Origin: Coraliomargarita algicola | Lineage (GTDB): Bacteria; Verrucomicrobiota; Verrucomicrobiia; Opitutales; Coraliomargaritaceae | Direction: 5' to 3' | Length of the DNA: 64,000 nucleotides | Assembly (NCBI RefSeq): GCF_033878955.1 | Contig: NZ_CP138858.1 | Span: 4,243,001 to 4,307,000, forward strand | Shown: one piece after another, positions 32,425 to 42,071 of the stretch | How the letters are laid out: each line of letters begins with the position of its first letter | Numbering within the stretch: position 1 is the stretch's first letter | The notes under the pieces: model-generated | Told to the model about the DNA's origin: nothing | Database searches by the model: none | What the model saw: only the letters and a program-made list of their open reading frames with translations | Program-made: the position numbers and the translations under genes

Positions 32425-34116
32425 TTATTTTAATACTGTAAGTTCACCTTCGTTCATTCCGTAGACATTCTTCAAAATATGTTTCAAGCGAGCTACAAAA
32501 CTAGAACTGAACTTTTCCCGTTCGTTAGGATTCTCTTCAACCCATTGTTTCCATGGATTGAATTTCTTTTTCTCTTTGAGGAAATTTTGAAAGTTATTTT
32601 TTTTGTAGAAAGCCTTAAACAGTTCTCTGGGTTTTCGACTCCCTGTATACATTTTGAGCTCAGCTACTAAGTCTAGTGAACTACCGGTGATTGAAAGTTC
32701 ACGAGTTACATCGCTGCCATCGTTCAAAAAGACTGGACGAGTATATCCGATTGAATTCTTCCAAATTGGATCTGATGGAGGCTTGTTATAAAGGAATTCG
32801 AAAATCAACTGATCAGGTGGCAAGTGAGCTGGCAAAATTACAATAGACTTCAAACCTTTTGATTGAGCCTTTGCATCCGCGTCTAAGCAGACAATGCTAT
32901 GGTCTCTGAATTCTGGAACTCTTCCATGCTTAATTAGTTGAATATAATTAGAGCATCCTAGTGACACATCACAAAAAATGTTTAACAAACGCTTAACGGG
33001 GTTTCGAAACATTAGAGTATTGAAAAAATCCAAGCCCTCTTTGTCTTCGAAGTATACGTTAACTTTTGGTGCTTTGATTCCTTTTACTGCTATTGGTTGG
33101 ATGTTAATATCGGAGTAAATTCTAGGCCAATCCCAGTCATCTCTAATGGCGATACTGCCAAATGTATCTGTTAGGTATACTGTCTTAAATCTAGATCGAT
33201 TGTGTGGTTTTAGCCCTTCTTCGTGTATTTTCTCAATCAATGTAGTTGAATGAGACGTCATGATGACTTGCAGCTTTAAATCGCGGCATTCTCTGTCTAG
33301 TATATCAATTAGCTTCTTTTGAGCTGCGGGAAATAAACCGGCATCAGCCTCATCAATTAGCAGCATGCCTCCTTTGTAGTCATCTCCGTATTCCTCTTTG
33401 AGCTTCCGAAACGAGAGCAGAGCTACAATGATTTGCCCAACATTATCTTCTCCGGATGAAACGGAATGGCAGTCGTAATTATCGCCATGAGAGACCGCAG
33501 AAGTTACAGTGCCGATTGTCCCTGTTAGATTATTAACCTGTTTGGCTAATAGCTCATTTGTCAGATTAACAAAAGCCTTTCTGTTGTCTGGAAGATCAAA
33601 ATAAGGGAAGGTTTTTTCCAGATATTTCTCGCGGTTTGCAATTGGGTAGAGCCGCTTTAAGCTCAGGAAAATTACAGGATGAGTGAAATTTCGATCTTTA
33701 TTAGCACCTTCTTCAGCAGTGCTATTGTTCCTGAATACAGCTCTCGGAGTTTTTCCTGAGCTTGAGTGTCTAGTCGTTATAGTCAGTTCCCCGGTAGCAT
33801 TGCTAGAAGTATATGCATCATATACTTGAATCCCGACATCCATTGAGCCTGTGACATCAAATTTCGGGGAAACTCTGAAGTGATCGCTAAACTGAGATTT
33901 GAAACTCTCATCCATAATTGTTTTGAAGGAAAGTCTTTTATCGGATGTGTAATCTCTATCAAAGCTAAATATCTGCGCGGCTATACCGAGAATAGAAGAT
34001 TTAGCTGTTCCGTTTTTTCCGCATAATACGGTAATGTCTGTTCCAAATGAAACCTCGACATCTTTAAGGGCTCTAAAGCTTTTTATTGTAATTTTTTTTA
34101 AGCGTGTTTTTGCCAT
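32425..34116 (-). CDS. AAA ATPase with C-terminal TOPRIM-like domain (OLD-like)
   Basis: A 563-residue protein. The N-terminal ABC-type ATPase half has Walker A GKNGTAKSS (33-41), signature-like SVSSGEDN, Walker B GMLLIDEADAGL and a switch His in TSHSTT. After about 340, VYFEDKEGLDFF and IVCLDADAK supply the Glu and DxD spacing of a TOPRIM domain. This layout resembles OLD-family nucleases, in which ATP hydrolysis gates DNA cleavage, as in several anti-phage systems. It lies 13 bases after the adenine methylase, and the ParB-like gene precedes that by 2 bases, so the three form a unit. The A+T content looks higher than in the flanking hsd genes. Confidence 0.8.
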   Translation of the reverse strand: MAKTRLKKITIKSFRALKDVEVSFGTDITVLCGKNGTAKSSILGIAAQIFSFDRDYTSDKRLSFKTIMDESFKSQFSDHFRVSPKFDVTGSMDVGIQVYDAYTSSNATGELTITTRHSSSGKTPRAVFRNNSTAEEGANKDRNFTHPVIFLSLKRLYPIANREKYLEKTFPYFDLPDNRKAFVNLTNELLAKQVNNLTGTIGTVTSAVSHGDNYDCHSVSSGEDNVGQIIVALLSFRKLKEEYGDDYKGGMLLIDEADAGLFPAAQKKLIDILDRECRDLKLQVIMTSHSTTLIEKIHEEGLKPHNRSRFKTVYLTDTFGSIAIRDDWDWPRIYSDINIQPIAVKGIKAPKVNVYFEDKEGLDFFNTLMFRNPVKRLLNIFCDVSLGCSNYIQLIKHGRVPEFRDHSIVCLDADAKAQSKGLKSIVILPAHLPPDQLIFEFLYNKPPSDPIWKNSIGYTRPVFLNDGSDVTRELSITGSSLDLVAELKMYTGSRKPRELFKAFYKKNNFQNFLKEKKKFNPWKQWVEENPNEREKFSSSFVARLKHILKNVYGMNEGELTVLK

Positions 34117-34129
34117 AATGATACAATCT

Positions 34130-34990
34130 TTATATGATTAATGGTTCTCGTAGCATAGCTAATGATTTATCAAAGGAGATCTTTCTAGAAAAAATCAAAA
34201 CCTCATCGCCAATTTTATTCGAAGTCGAGTGTTGGAGCTTATACGCCCTCTTTTCGAAAGCGTTATATAGGTCTATAATAAACGAGTGGTTGTCATAGGA
34301 TAGTAGCCATGGGGTGGAAAGGGTTGAGACGTATTCAGACAGTCGCGTGTGGTCGGCGTCTTTGTATGCATTTAGGTAGAGGTTCGAACCCTTCTCGTAG
34401 TAGGGAGGATCTAGATACAGAAACGTATCAGCTCTGTATTTTTTGTATTTTTCAACGAGTTTAATTCCGTCCAGTTTGCTGACCTCAATACGACTAGAAA
34501 ATCTCCCAATTTTTTCAATTTTTTGAATCAAAGCTGCTTTGTTGTATCGTGCATCAATCTTATATTTCCCAGTTTGGTTGACTCCACCAATTATACCGCC
34601 GCTGAGGACCCCAGAAACGTTTGTGCGATTTAGAAAGAAAAATGATACCGCCATCTCGAAAGGTGATGCTCCCTCCGGATTTCTGATAATTTCTTTACAT
34701 TGTTTCCAGATTGATACCGTAACTGGCGTTTCTTTAATCCATTCTATCAACTTGCCTGGTTCGTTAACACAGGTGCACCAAAACGCGTGAACTAGCGGAT
34801 CTAGATCGTTGATCACTATGCTTTCTGCAAATTCCTCATAGAGCAATCGTAGGGCCAGGCCTGCGCCACCGGCATAGGGCTCAATGTATTTACATCCTAG
34901 CATATCGTTTTCAGCGATGAGGCAGGAAACAAATGAAAAGATGCAGTTTTTGCCGCCTGGGTATCTTAAAGGAGAATGCGCAATGCTCAT
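34130..34990 (-). CDS. DNA adenine methyltransferase, D12 class (Dam-like)
   Basis: A 286-residue protein. SPLRYPGGK at 6-14 and YIEPYAGGAGLALRLL form the SAM-binding motif X/I pair. The catalytic motif IV is DPPYY at about 193-197. It should methylate the N6 of adenine, possibly in a GATC-like site, either to protect self DNA from the adjacent AAA-TOPRIM nuclease or to mark DNA. It sits 2 bases after the ParB-like gene and 13 before the ATPase. Confidence 0.9.
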   Translation of the reverse strand: MSIAHSPLRYPGGKNCIFSFVSCLIAENDMLGCKYIEPYAGGAGLALRLLYEEFAESIVINDLDPLVHAFWCTCVNEPGKLIEWIKETPVTVSIWKQCKEIIRNPEGASPFEMAVSFFFLNRTNVSGVLSGGIIGGVNQTGKYKIDARYNKAALIQKIEKIGRFSSRIEVSKLDGIKLVEKYKKYRADTFLYLDPPYYEKGSNLYLNAYKDADHTRLSEYVSTLSTPWLLSYDNHSFIIDLYNAFEKRAYKLQHSTSNKIGDEVLIFSRKISFDKSLAMLREPLII

Positions 34991-34992
34991 GA

Positions 34993-36249
34993 TTATTTTC
35001 TGTGCGAGATAGTCAGGATAGCTCCAAGAATTATCGACATGGCAAGGGCTTGTTCTTCGTTTCGTGAATTTGTGTAATCGTGTGCACCTGTGTGGAAGAG
35101 TTTAACGATGTTCGCCTTGCTTACGCTTTGATTGGAGAGAGAAGTTTTAGCATCCTGATTGAGGGGGGCCTTTGCTTGGTCAAAACTATCGGTTAGGTAA
35201 TCCTTGAGGTCTTTTTTAACTTCTTTCGACGCAGTTTCGGCAAGAAGCCTCAACGACATCCGAAACAATACAACAAAATCCGATGATAGGGCACTCTTGT
35301 CCTTGAGATAAAACCCATATAAACTCTCTATGTCTCTGTAGAGATTATTAACGTGACCCGCCTTAAGCGAAAGCTTGCCTCCAAACACTAGCAGACCAGG
35401 TTTCTGTGTCCTGCGCGACCTGCTCCCTTTATTGTCATTAGAATTATTCGTATTGGCCGAATTATTCGTATTCGCGGGATCATCCTCATGTGACTCTGGT
35501 GGCGCAGATGTTATTGCCGCCTCAACGAATTGCTTTCCTTTCGCGGCAGTATAGACCTCATCAACAGCTTTATTCCGGAGATTCAGAACGGTGGTTTTTA
35601 AATTTTCAATGCTACCAAAGGAATGGTGGTCTCCCTTTTTGGATATAGATAGTTTCGATTTGACGTCTTTGTAGCTGAGCAAGCGGTCTAGAGTCGATTT
35701 GTTGATTTCCTCTTTATCCGTTTCAGTGAGCAAGCCTCGATGTGACAATAGGTCCAGAGCCTCCAAACCGATGGAAGGCTTACGCTCAAATCTATTAGTC
35801 TGTTCGGCATCCCAATTTATTTGGCCTTTTCCTTCCTGCTGGCCGGCGTGGTTGATCGAGATCCAGTGTCGTGCAGCCTCTCTGTTTTCAAAGATCACAC
35901 AACTAACCTGAGTCGGAACGCTTCCAGACTTCTTAAGAACGGCATCAATTTTCTTCTTAATTTTAGGGTTGGATTCTGCGAGTGATGGGGTTTCTAGAAT
36001 CTTCAACGCGGTAAGTCTTCGATTACCGTCACCATCTACCAAATTATCCCTGTCCTTAAAAAGTATGGGCCTTGAGCTGGGATTTATTCCGTTCTGATAA
36101 ATGTCTAGTGCCAGGATTACGATCTTATCCCCTTGATCTTTGATCATCGCATCGATTGCCTCTCGCTGACTATTAACCGGCGGGAAGCGGGGGTTATCTT
36201 GGTCTAGCTTAATTCGACTTACTTCAATTGGTTTCTCTTCGTATTTCAT
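34993..36249 (-). CDS. ParB/sulfiredoxin-fold protein
   Basis: A 418-residue protein. About residues 5-110 form a ParB N-terminal-like domain, with LDQDNPRFP and LVDGDGNRRLTALKIL (the ParB GxxR box). The middle has a Ser/Asn/Thr-rich spacer (NTNNSANTNNSND) that is also repetitive in DNA. The C-terminal third is helical. ParB-fold proteins in defence loci can bind nucleotide or act as nucleases. It is not next to a parA. The ATG at 36249 is preferred to the ATG/TTG at 36279 because the motif begins soon after. Confidence 0.75.
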   Translation of the reverse strand: MKYEEKPIEVSRIKLDQDNPRFPPVNSQREAIDAMIKDQGDKIVILALDIYQNGINPSSRPILFKDRDNLVDGDGNRRLTALKILETPSLAESNPKIKKKIDAVLKKSGSVPTQVSCVIFENREAARHWISINHAGQQEGKGQINWDAEQTNRFERKPSIGLEALDLLSHRGLLTETDKEEINKSTLDRLLSYKDVKSKLSISKKGDHHSFGSIENLKTTVLNLRNKAVDEVYTAAKGKQFVEAAITSAPPESHEDDPANTNNSANTNNSNDNKGSRSRRTQKPGLLVFGGKLSLKAGHVNNLYRDIESLYGFYLKDKSALSSDFVVLFRMSLRLLAETASKEVKKDLKDYLTDSFDQAKAPLNQDAKTSLSNQSVSKANIVKLFHTGAHDYTNSRNEEQALAMSIILGAILTISHRK

Positions 36250-36288
36250 TCGTAATTTCTGAGTTTTGATATTTAGCACCCACTATCT

Positions 36289-37533
36289 CTAATTGCACGG
36301 ATAAAGCTGCTGCATTAGTCCCTGCTTGTGCGCTTTGAGGGCGGCGATTTGCTTGGTCTGGGCGGCAATGAGAGCGTCGAGGTCGCTGAGGCAGTCGGCG
36401 ATTTTTTGTTGTTCCTTTGTATTTGTTGGAATCGCGATAGATACACGCTCTAGAACTTCGACAGAGAGCCCCGGTTGCGCTTGTCCTGTAGCAAATTGAT
36501 TCAGGTTTAGGAATGATAAGGCGTAGAAAAGCCAATCTGAACACACTTCTTTGGTTGGATTGGCAACCACGGCATGTTCTGTGGCGTGAAAGCGTCCTGA
36601 TGTTAATTGCACGTTGCCACAGAGTGCACCTTGTCGGCCAATTAGAGAATATTTCCCATCGTGCGTGTAAGTTTTAGTGTAACCCCTTAGTCCATTTCCG
36701 CCATAGCATGGGTAGAGAGCGTCTTTGGGAGAATTATTGATTTCAGCCGCTCTTACAAATTTCCCTGCTTTCATCTGACATGCTTTGACTAGGGTTGTTG
36801 CAGTCCACTCCCCCGCAAATGGCGGAAAGCGCAGTTTGGGCGTAGTTTCGCCTTCGGCGGGGAAGAGTTGCTGGAGGAGGCCTTTTTTGTGGTCTTGGAG
36901 GGCGGCGAGCTTGCGGCTGTGCGCGGCGATCAGATCATCTAAGGAGCCGAGGCAGTCGGCGATTTTTTGTTGTTCGGGGAGCGAAGGGAATTGTAGTGGA
37001 ATTACTGCGAAATCAGGGTAATAAAGTCGTAGTCTGTCTTCTGTCAGTCCCCGCGAATGGGAGGTAAACAGCTGTAGATATTTTCGTGATTTAAAGAGAT
37101 ATCCAAAGAATTCGGTGCAAATCGTTTTTTGGGATGAGAGAACAATATACGCTGGACTGACCAAGCAGTTCTCGGGGGCAAGGCCGAAGGCACCTTGCCA
37201 CATTCGCATCATATTGTAAGCGATGTCGTTCTTATAAACCCTTTTATTTCCTGCTGAAGCTATGTCATCAAAGTTCCGATCCAGTGAGGAGCGGCGGACC
37301 ATTCCATCATTCATCGTGACAGAATAGATGGGCAGTTTGGAAACGCCTTTTTCTGTTCGGTTTGCAAATAGCGAACCAGCCTTTTGTTCCTGCCAATCTT
37401 CTCCTGTGCTGAACTCTGGAAATCTCAGTTCCGGCACCAGCGCATTCGCTGAACCGACTCGGGAACTGGAACAGCCGTCGCCCTTCGGGCTATGGCGGTC
37501 AAGAGCTCCGGCTACTTTGTTGTTCGTGGGCAT
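36289..37533 (-). CDS. hsdS: Type I restriction-modification specificity subunit HsdS
   Basis: A 414-residue protein with two target-recognition domains (about 35-190 and 225-370), each followed by a conserved coiled-coil spacer: EQQKIADCLGSLDDLIAAH and EQQKIADCLSDLDALIAAQ, with related LLQQLFP and LMQQLYP ends. The near-identical spacers mark the pseudo-twofold layout that sets a bipartite target. It pairs with HsdM and HsdR of this locus. The first 30 residues are Ser/Gly-rich and may be linker. Target specificity cannot be read by eye. Confidence 0.95.
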   Translation of the reverse strand: MPTNNKVAGALDRHSPKGDGCSSSRVGSANALVPELRFPEFSTGEDWQEQKAGSLFANRTEKGVSKLPIYSVTMNDGMVRRSSLDRNFDDIASAGNKRVYKNDIAYNMMRMWQGAFGLAPENCLVSPAYIVLSSQKTICTEFFGYLFKSRKYLQLFTSHSRGLTEDRLRLYYPDFAVIPLQFPSLPEQQKIADCLGSLDDLIAAHSRKLAALQDHKKGLLQQLFPAEGETTPKLRFPPFAGEWTATTLVKACQMKAGKFVRAAEINNSPKDALYPCYGGNGLRGYTKTYTHDGKYSLIGRQGALCGNVQLTSGRFHATEHAVVANPTKEVCSDWLFYALSFLNLNQFATGQAQPGLSVEVLERVSIAIPTNTKEQQKIADCLSDLDALIAAQTKQIAALKAHKQGLMQQLYPCN

Positions 37534-37566
37534 ATTGGAAAGTGTGAAATTGAATGCGGATGCGGT

Positions 37567-38391
37567 TCATTCCTTCAATCGTTTGAGGCTTGGATCGCTG
37601 AGCAGTGTGCGCATTTGAGTAATTGCGATCTCGTTGAGTTTGAGGAGTCGTTCGGAAGCGGGCAGGCCTTGTCTTATAAAAACAGAATTGAGGCTTTCGA
37701 GGTTCGTAAGGACGACCAGTTGTTCAAGCGGGGCATGGTCACGAATGTTACCTTTCAATTCGGGGTTTGCTGTGCGCCAGTCCCGGGCAGTTTGACCAAA
37801 GAGAGCGACGTTGAGAATGTCGGCTTCCTCGGCGTAAGTTTGGGCGGCTTGCGTTCTGGTCACAGCGCTTGGTATCAGGGTGGCTTTGATCGCATCGGTG
37901 TGGATGCGGTAGTTGATCTTGGAGAGCGTGCGCTGGAGGTTCCAGTCGAGCTGGAGACGGTCGTTTTCCTCGTCCTTGAGCCGCTGGAACTCTTTGATGA
38001 GGTAAATTTTAAATTCGGCACTGATCCACATGCCGAACTCGAAGGCAATGTCCTTATGGGCGTAGGTGCCACCGTAGCGCCCTGCTTTTGCCTTAAGGCC
38101 GATGGCATTGGTTTTGTGAACCCACTCTTTGACGCTAATTTTGTAGCTGTTGAGTCCGGCTTGACTTCTAATTGTGGCGAATTCGCCATAATTAAAATCG
38201 GGGTTGTGCACGGACTCCCAAATCCCGAGATACTCGACGGTATTGCGATTTCGGAGCCAGTCTGAAATGAAGAAATCTCCGTCTTTGGCGCGTAGCATAT
38301 CTGTGAGCGAAATGAAATCGCCTGTGGTTTCGCTTAAAACCGTGATATCGTTTCCTTTGACGGAAAAAGTGGATTTTTTAGTCTTGGGCAT
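37567..38391 (-). CDS. KilA-N domain-containing protein
   Basis: A 274-residue protein with the KilA-N DNA-binding fold at about 15-110 (SLTDMLRAKDG, FISDWLRNRNTVEYLGIWES, VKEWVHKTNAIGLKAKAGRYGGTYAH, AFEFGMWISAEFKIYLIKEFQRLKD). KilA-N domains come from phages and large DNA viruses and bind nucleic acid. The C-terminal part is helical. It lies between hsdR and hsdS, 33 bases before hsdS. Its activity in R-M loci is not known to me. Confidence 0.85.
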   Translation of the reverse strand: MPKTKKSTFSVKGNDITVLSETTGDFISLTDMLRAKDGDFFISDWLRNRNTVEYLGIWESVHNPDFNYGEFATIRSQAGLNSYKISVKEWVHKTNAIGLKAKAGRYGGTYAHKDIAFEFGMWISAEFKIYLIKEFQRLKDEENDRLQLDWNLQRTLSKINYRIHTDAIKATLIPSAVTRTQAAQTYAEEADILNVALFGQTARDWRTANPELKGNIRDHAPLEQLVVLTNLESLNSVFIRQGLPASERLLKLNEIAITQMRTLLSDPSLKRLKE

Positions 38392-38548
38392 TACTTAGGC
38401 GGTGAGGATGAGAAGCTGGCCTGAGACTGAATCGACCATTTTGTTAAGCTCAACAAAATGGCTCATAGGACGGTGCCTCCTGGACTGAAGGGTTGTAGTC
38501 AGTCTCTGATGTTGAGTGCTTTCCTTTCTCATTTCTAAATTTTAACTT

Positions 38549-41500
38549 CTAATTTTCATATCCAGAGAGTCCTGAGATTTCTTGCCCTTCGGCGCGTTGA
38601 TTGAGGAGCGGCACGAGTGCTTTCATCAGTGCGCGTTCGGCTTGGCTGCGGGCTTTCCAGCCGAGTTCGAGGGGAGCCATGAGATCGGTGAGGTGTTCGC
38701 CGTCGAAGACGTGGCGGTGAAGGATGGTTTCGACGAAGTCGGTTAGGGCATCGGGTGCGAGGCCGTGTGCGGTGGCGATGTCTTCTAGTTGTTGCGCGGC
38801 CTCTGCGGTTTTGAAGGTTTCGTAGCCTTCGAGAATGGCTTCTTTGGTGCGGCCTTGGCCGAGATCGAGCTGGCGGATGTATTTTTCGAGTAGTTCGCGC
38901 TGGTCGGCAAACTGGGCATCGGACGCGATGAGGGCGACGAGTTGCTCGCGGGTCATCTTCTGCTTACCAGGTGTCTTTTGGTCGCTCATGGTGACGAGCT
39001 CCATGATGTAGTCGTAGTCGATGGTGGCGGAGGCGAAGAGGACGAACTCGAAGTCGAGCTCTTGGACTTCGTCTGAACTGCTGCCGTCGCCTGTCTCACG
39101 CTCTTGCTTGAGTTTGCGAGCGGTGTCGATGTAGGCACCTTTGAAGGCGCGGTGGGTATCGGCCGGCAGCGTCGCTTCGATGGCTGCTTTTTGCTCGGGT
39201 TCGAGATCGGTGTATTGATCGAGCTGGGTCTTGAGGCGTTGGACCTCCTTAAAGGTTTTGATGAACTGGGCGCGGGCGGCGTCGCCTTTGAGCTGGAGCA
39301 CATCTTCGGGAGCGTCGGTGAGACCCTGCGAATGCATGAAGTCGTTGAGTTGCTGGACCGCGGCGTCGAGCTTTTCGATGACAGCGGGCGCGGGGTCGAC
39401 CAGCCAGATTTCCTTGGAGCGGTCTTCGTGTTCGCCAGAGAAGAGTTTGATCGCTTCGTCGACGGCGTCCTGCTGCTGGCGGAAGTCGAAGATGTGGCCG
39501 TGCGGCTTGGAGTCGTTGAGAATACGGTTGGTGCGGGAGAAGGCCTGAATGAGGCCGTGGTATTTGAGGTTTTTATCGACGTAGAGCGTATTCAAATACT
39601 TGGAGTCGAAGCCAGTGAGGAGCATGTCGACGACGATGGTGATGTCGATCTTGTGCGCCTTGGCTTTGGGATTGGCTTGGCGTAGGTCGGCCAAGGGGAA
39701 TCGCTGCGCTTTGATGCGGTCCTGCACATCTTGGTAGTAGGTGTCGAATTCGCTGAGGCGATGGTTGGTGCCGTATTGCTCGTTGTAGGCGGTGAGGATG
39801 GCTTCGAGTGCCAGCTTCTTTTCGTTGGGCGCGACTTCGTTGTCAGCCTTCTCCTGTGGGAGGTCTTCTTGCAGCTGTTTGACGTCGGGGTTGCCCTCGG
39901 CGGGGGGCGAGAAGACGCAGGCGATGTGGAGCGGGCGGAAGTCGGGATCGGCGGCCTGTTTCTCGAGTTGCACGTCGGCAAAGAGCTGGTGGTAGGCGAT
40001 GGCGTCGTTGATCGAAGCGGTGGCGAGCACGGCGTTGAACTTGCGGGCTGCGGTGGTTTGATCGTGACGCTCAAGGATGGCCTCGATCACGGCGCGTTTG
40101 GCGAGGGCTTCACCAGGCTTTGGAGCTGGTTTTCCTTCGACTACTTCAGGCTTGAAGTAGTCGATGTGGAATTTGAGGACGTTTTTGTCCTCGATGGCGT
40201 GAGTGATCGTGTATTTGTGCAGCTCCTGTTGAAAGATGTCTGCGGTGGTCTTGTAGCTGGCTTCCTCGCCGTCGATTTGCTTGACGGTGGCGTTTTTCTC
40301 AAAGATGGGCGTGCCGGTGAAGCCGAAGAGCTGGGACTTGGGGAAGAAGTCTTTGATCGCCTTGTGGTTGTCCCCAAACTGGGAGCGGTGGCACTCGTCG
40401 AAGATGATGGCGAGGCGCTTGTCGGCGACGGGGGCGAGCAGTTCCTTATAGGTCTGTTGCTTGCGCTCCTTGCGGCCGATGTTGCGCTTGCTGCTCTCGT
40501 CGAGCGCGAGGCCGAGCTTCTGAATGGTGGTGACGATGACCTTGTCGGCATAGTCGTCGGAAAGTAGGCGGCGGACGAGGGTGTGGGTGTTGGTGTTTTC
40601 CTCGACGCAGTTCTCCTGAAATTTGTTGAACTCCTCGCGGGTCTGGCGGTCGAGGTCCTTGCGGTCGACGACGAAGAGACACTTGTCGATGTCGGGGTTG
40701 TTCTTGAGGAGGGTGGAAGCTTTGAAAGAGGTGAGCGTCTTGCCCGATCCAGTGGTGTGCCAGATGTAGCCGTTACCGGAGTTCTGGTGGATACAGTCGA
40801 CGATGTCTTTGACCGCGTAGATCTGATAGGGGCGCATCATTAGCAGCTTTTGCTCACTGGCGACGAGCACCATGTAGCGGCTGATCATGTGGCCGAGCGT
40901 GCACTTCGGCAGGAAGGCCTCGGCGAAGCGGTCCAGGTGGGGAATCTTTTTGTTGAGACGGTCGGCGTATTGATAGACGGGGAGGAAGAGTTCCTTGGCG
41001 TCGAAAGCGAAGTGGCGGAGGTTGTTGTTGGCGAAGTAGTAGGTATTGGTCCGGTTGCTGACGATGAACAGCTGCATGAACGAGAGCAGTGTGTTGCTGT
41101 AGCCGTTGCCAGGGTCGGACTTGTAGTCGACGATTTGCTGCATGGCGCGGCGCGGGCTGATTTCTAGCGTCTTGAGCTCGATCTGTGTGCAGGGGATGCC
41201 GTTGATCAGCAGAATGACATCGTAGCGCTGGAAGCTGTAGCGAGTATTGATGCGTAGCTGGCTGACGATCTCGTAGTCGTTTTTGCACCAGTCCTTGATA
41301 TTGACCAAGGTGAAGTTGAGGGGCGTGCCGTCGTCGCGCTCGAAGCTGTTGATGGAGCGGAGCAGCTCGGCAGACTTGTAGACGTCGGGAGTGGTGATCT
41401 GGTCGAGCAGGCGGGCGAATTCGCTATCAGAGAGCTTCACCGCGTTCAGTCGCTCGAATTTTTCGCGGAAGTTGGCTTCCAGCGATTCGAGCTTGGTGAT

Positions 41501-41623
41501 GTCGGGGCGGTTGGTGTATTTGAGGCCGACGAGCTTGGCGATAAACCGATCCTCGATATGCGCCTCATTGATGACTACGTCATGGGACTCTGGTGACGGG
41601 TAATTGGCTTTTGAGGCTGTCAT
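38549..41623 (-). CDS. hsdR: Type I restriction endonuclease subunit HsdR
   Basis: A 1024-residue protein. The PD-(D/E)XK nuclease region holds Asp135 and IELK (149-152 region). The helicase/translocase has Walker A TGSGKT at 291-296, the DEAD-type box DECHRSQFG near 410, and FGFTGTP. A C-terminal helical region follows. HsdR translocates DNA in an ATP-dependent way and cuts at a distance when sites are unmethylated. It is the first gene of the 18.5-kb leftward run. The intergenic region upstream (41624-42071) separates it from the rightward replication genes. Confidence 0.95.
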   Translation of the reverse strand: MTASKANYPSPESHDVVINEAHIEDRFIAKLVGLKYTNRPDITKLESLEANFREKFERLNAVKLSDSEFARLLDQITTPDVYKSAELLRSINSFERDDGTPLNFTLVNIKDWCKNDYEIVSQLRINTRYSFQRYDVILLINGIPCTQIELKTLEISPRRAMQQIVDYKSDPGNGYSNTLLSFMQLFIVSNRTNTYYFANNNLRHFAFDAKELFLPVYQYADRLNKKIPHLDRFAEAFLPKCTLGHMISRYMVLVASEQKLLMMRPYQIYAVKDIVDCIHQNSGNGYIWHTTGSGKTLTSFKASTLLKNNPDIDKCLFVVDRKDLDRQTREEFNKFQENCVEENTNTHTLVRRLLSDDYADKVIVTTIQKLGLALDESSKRNIGRKERKQQTYKELLAPVADKRLAIIFDECHRSQFGDNHKAIKDFFPKSQLFGFTGTPIFEKNATVKQIDGEEASYKTTADIFQQELHKYTITHAIEDKNVLKFHIDYFKPEVVEGKPAPKPGEALAKRAVIEAILERHDQTTAARKFNAVLATASINDAIAYHQLFADVQLEKQAADPDFRPLHIACVFSPPAEGNPDVKQLQEDLPQEKADNEVAPNEKKLALEAILTAYNEQYGTNHRLSEFDTYYQDVQDRIKAQRFPLADLRQANPKAKAHKIDITIVVDMLLTGFDSKYLNTLYVDKNLKYHGLIQAFSRTNRILNDSKPHGHIFDFRQQQDAVDEAIKLFSGEHEDRSKEIWLVDPAPAVIEKLDAAVQQLNDFMHSQGLTDAPEDVLQLKGDAARAQFIKTFKEVQRLKTQLDQYTDLEPEQKAAIEATLPADTHRAFKGAYIDTARKLKQERETGDGSSSDEVQELDFEFVLFASATIDYDYIMELVTMSDQKTPGKQKMTREQLVALIASDAQFADQRELLEKYIRQLDLGQGRTKEAILEGYETFKTAEAAQQLEDIATAHGLAPDALTDFVETILHRHVFDGEHLTDLMAPLELGWKARSQAERALMKALVPLLNQRAEGQEISGLSGYEN

Positions 41624-42071
41624 CTGCTTGCTCGTGGGGACTGGTTAAGCTGTGTGAATTTTGGTTAGTTGAAGCATCAATCGGTAAAGCTGCCCGATTT
41701 GAGGAGGCCTTCAAGAGCAAAGCAGAGCAGGAGAGTGATATTCGGCATTTTAGGCTTTGTTCTTCCGTTGGAACCAGATTTTTGGGCCGACTTGCGACTA
41801 CACTGAGGGCGCTTTGGGTGCTCAAAACGTCTAGGAAGTGATTATCTGAGAATTTAGGCGTTCGTTGGGCCAATTTTGGGCCTTACGAAATCGTCACGAA
41901 TCGCCACGAATCGCCACGAATCGCCACGAATCAAACTGATTATTTGTTATGCAAATTTATGACTTGGAATGACTTGTGGGTTTGTGGTTGTTCTTGGGTG
42001 CTCGCTCATTTGCTGGCATTTACTCACTGAAATTCGCATCTTCGAACTCACAAACTCACTGTTCAACAATC
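41624..42071. other. Divergent intergenic region between hsdR and the replication module
   Basis: About 450 bases with short overlapping reading frames on both strands, none convincing. It holds a 10-bp tandem repeat at 41891-41932 and presumably the promoters of both divergent gene sets. I could not fix a -10/-35 pair with confidence. Confidence 0.5.
41891..41932. repeat. Four 10-bp iteron-like direct repeats (TCGYCACGAA)
   Basis: TCGTCACGAA followed by three copies of TCGCCACGAA, head to tail, then a partial unit TC. The 10-bp period puts each copy on one DNA face. Tandem repeats next to replication genes are typical of replication initiator binding sites, and they also suit a repressor. 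It lies 140 bases before the first replication-module gene. Confidence 0.75.

Noticed and set aside
34376..34396. GGTTCGAACCC-like T-loop sequence
   Set aside because: It lies inside the D12 methylase gene in a well-conserved reading frame and lacks acceptor and anticodon stems, so it is not a tRNA.
39104..41167. Plus-strand frames opposite hsdR
   Set aside because: Val/Glu/Leu-rich antisense shadows of a gene with complete HsdR motifs.
41580..41873. Minus- and plus-strand frames of 80-97 codons between hsdR and the iterons
   Set aside because: No motif, no ribosome site and mutual overlap. Treated as intergenic.
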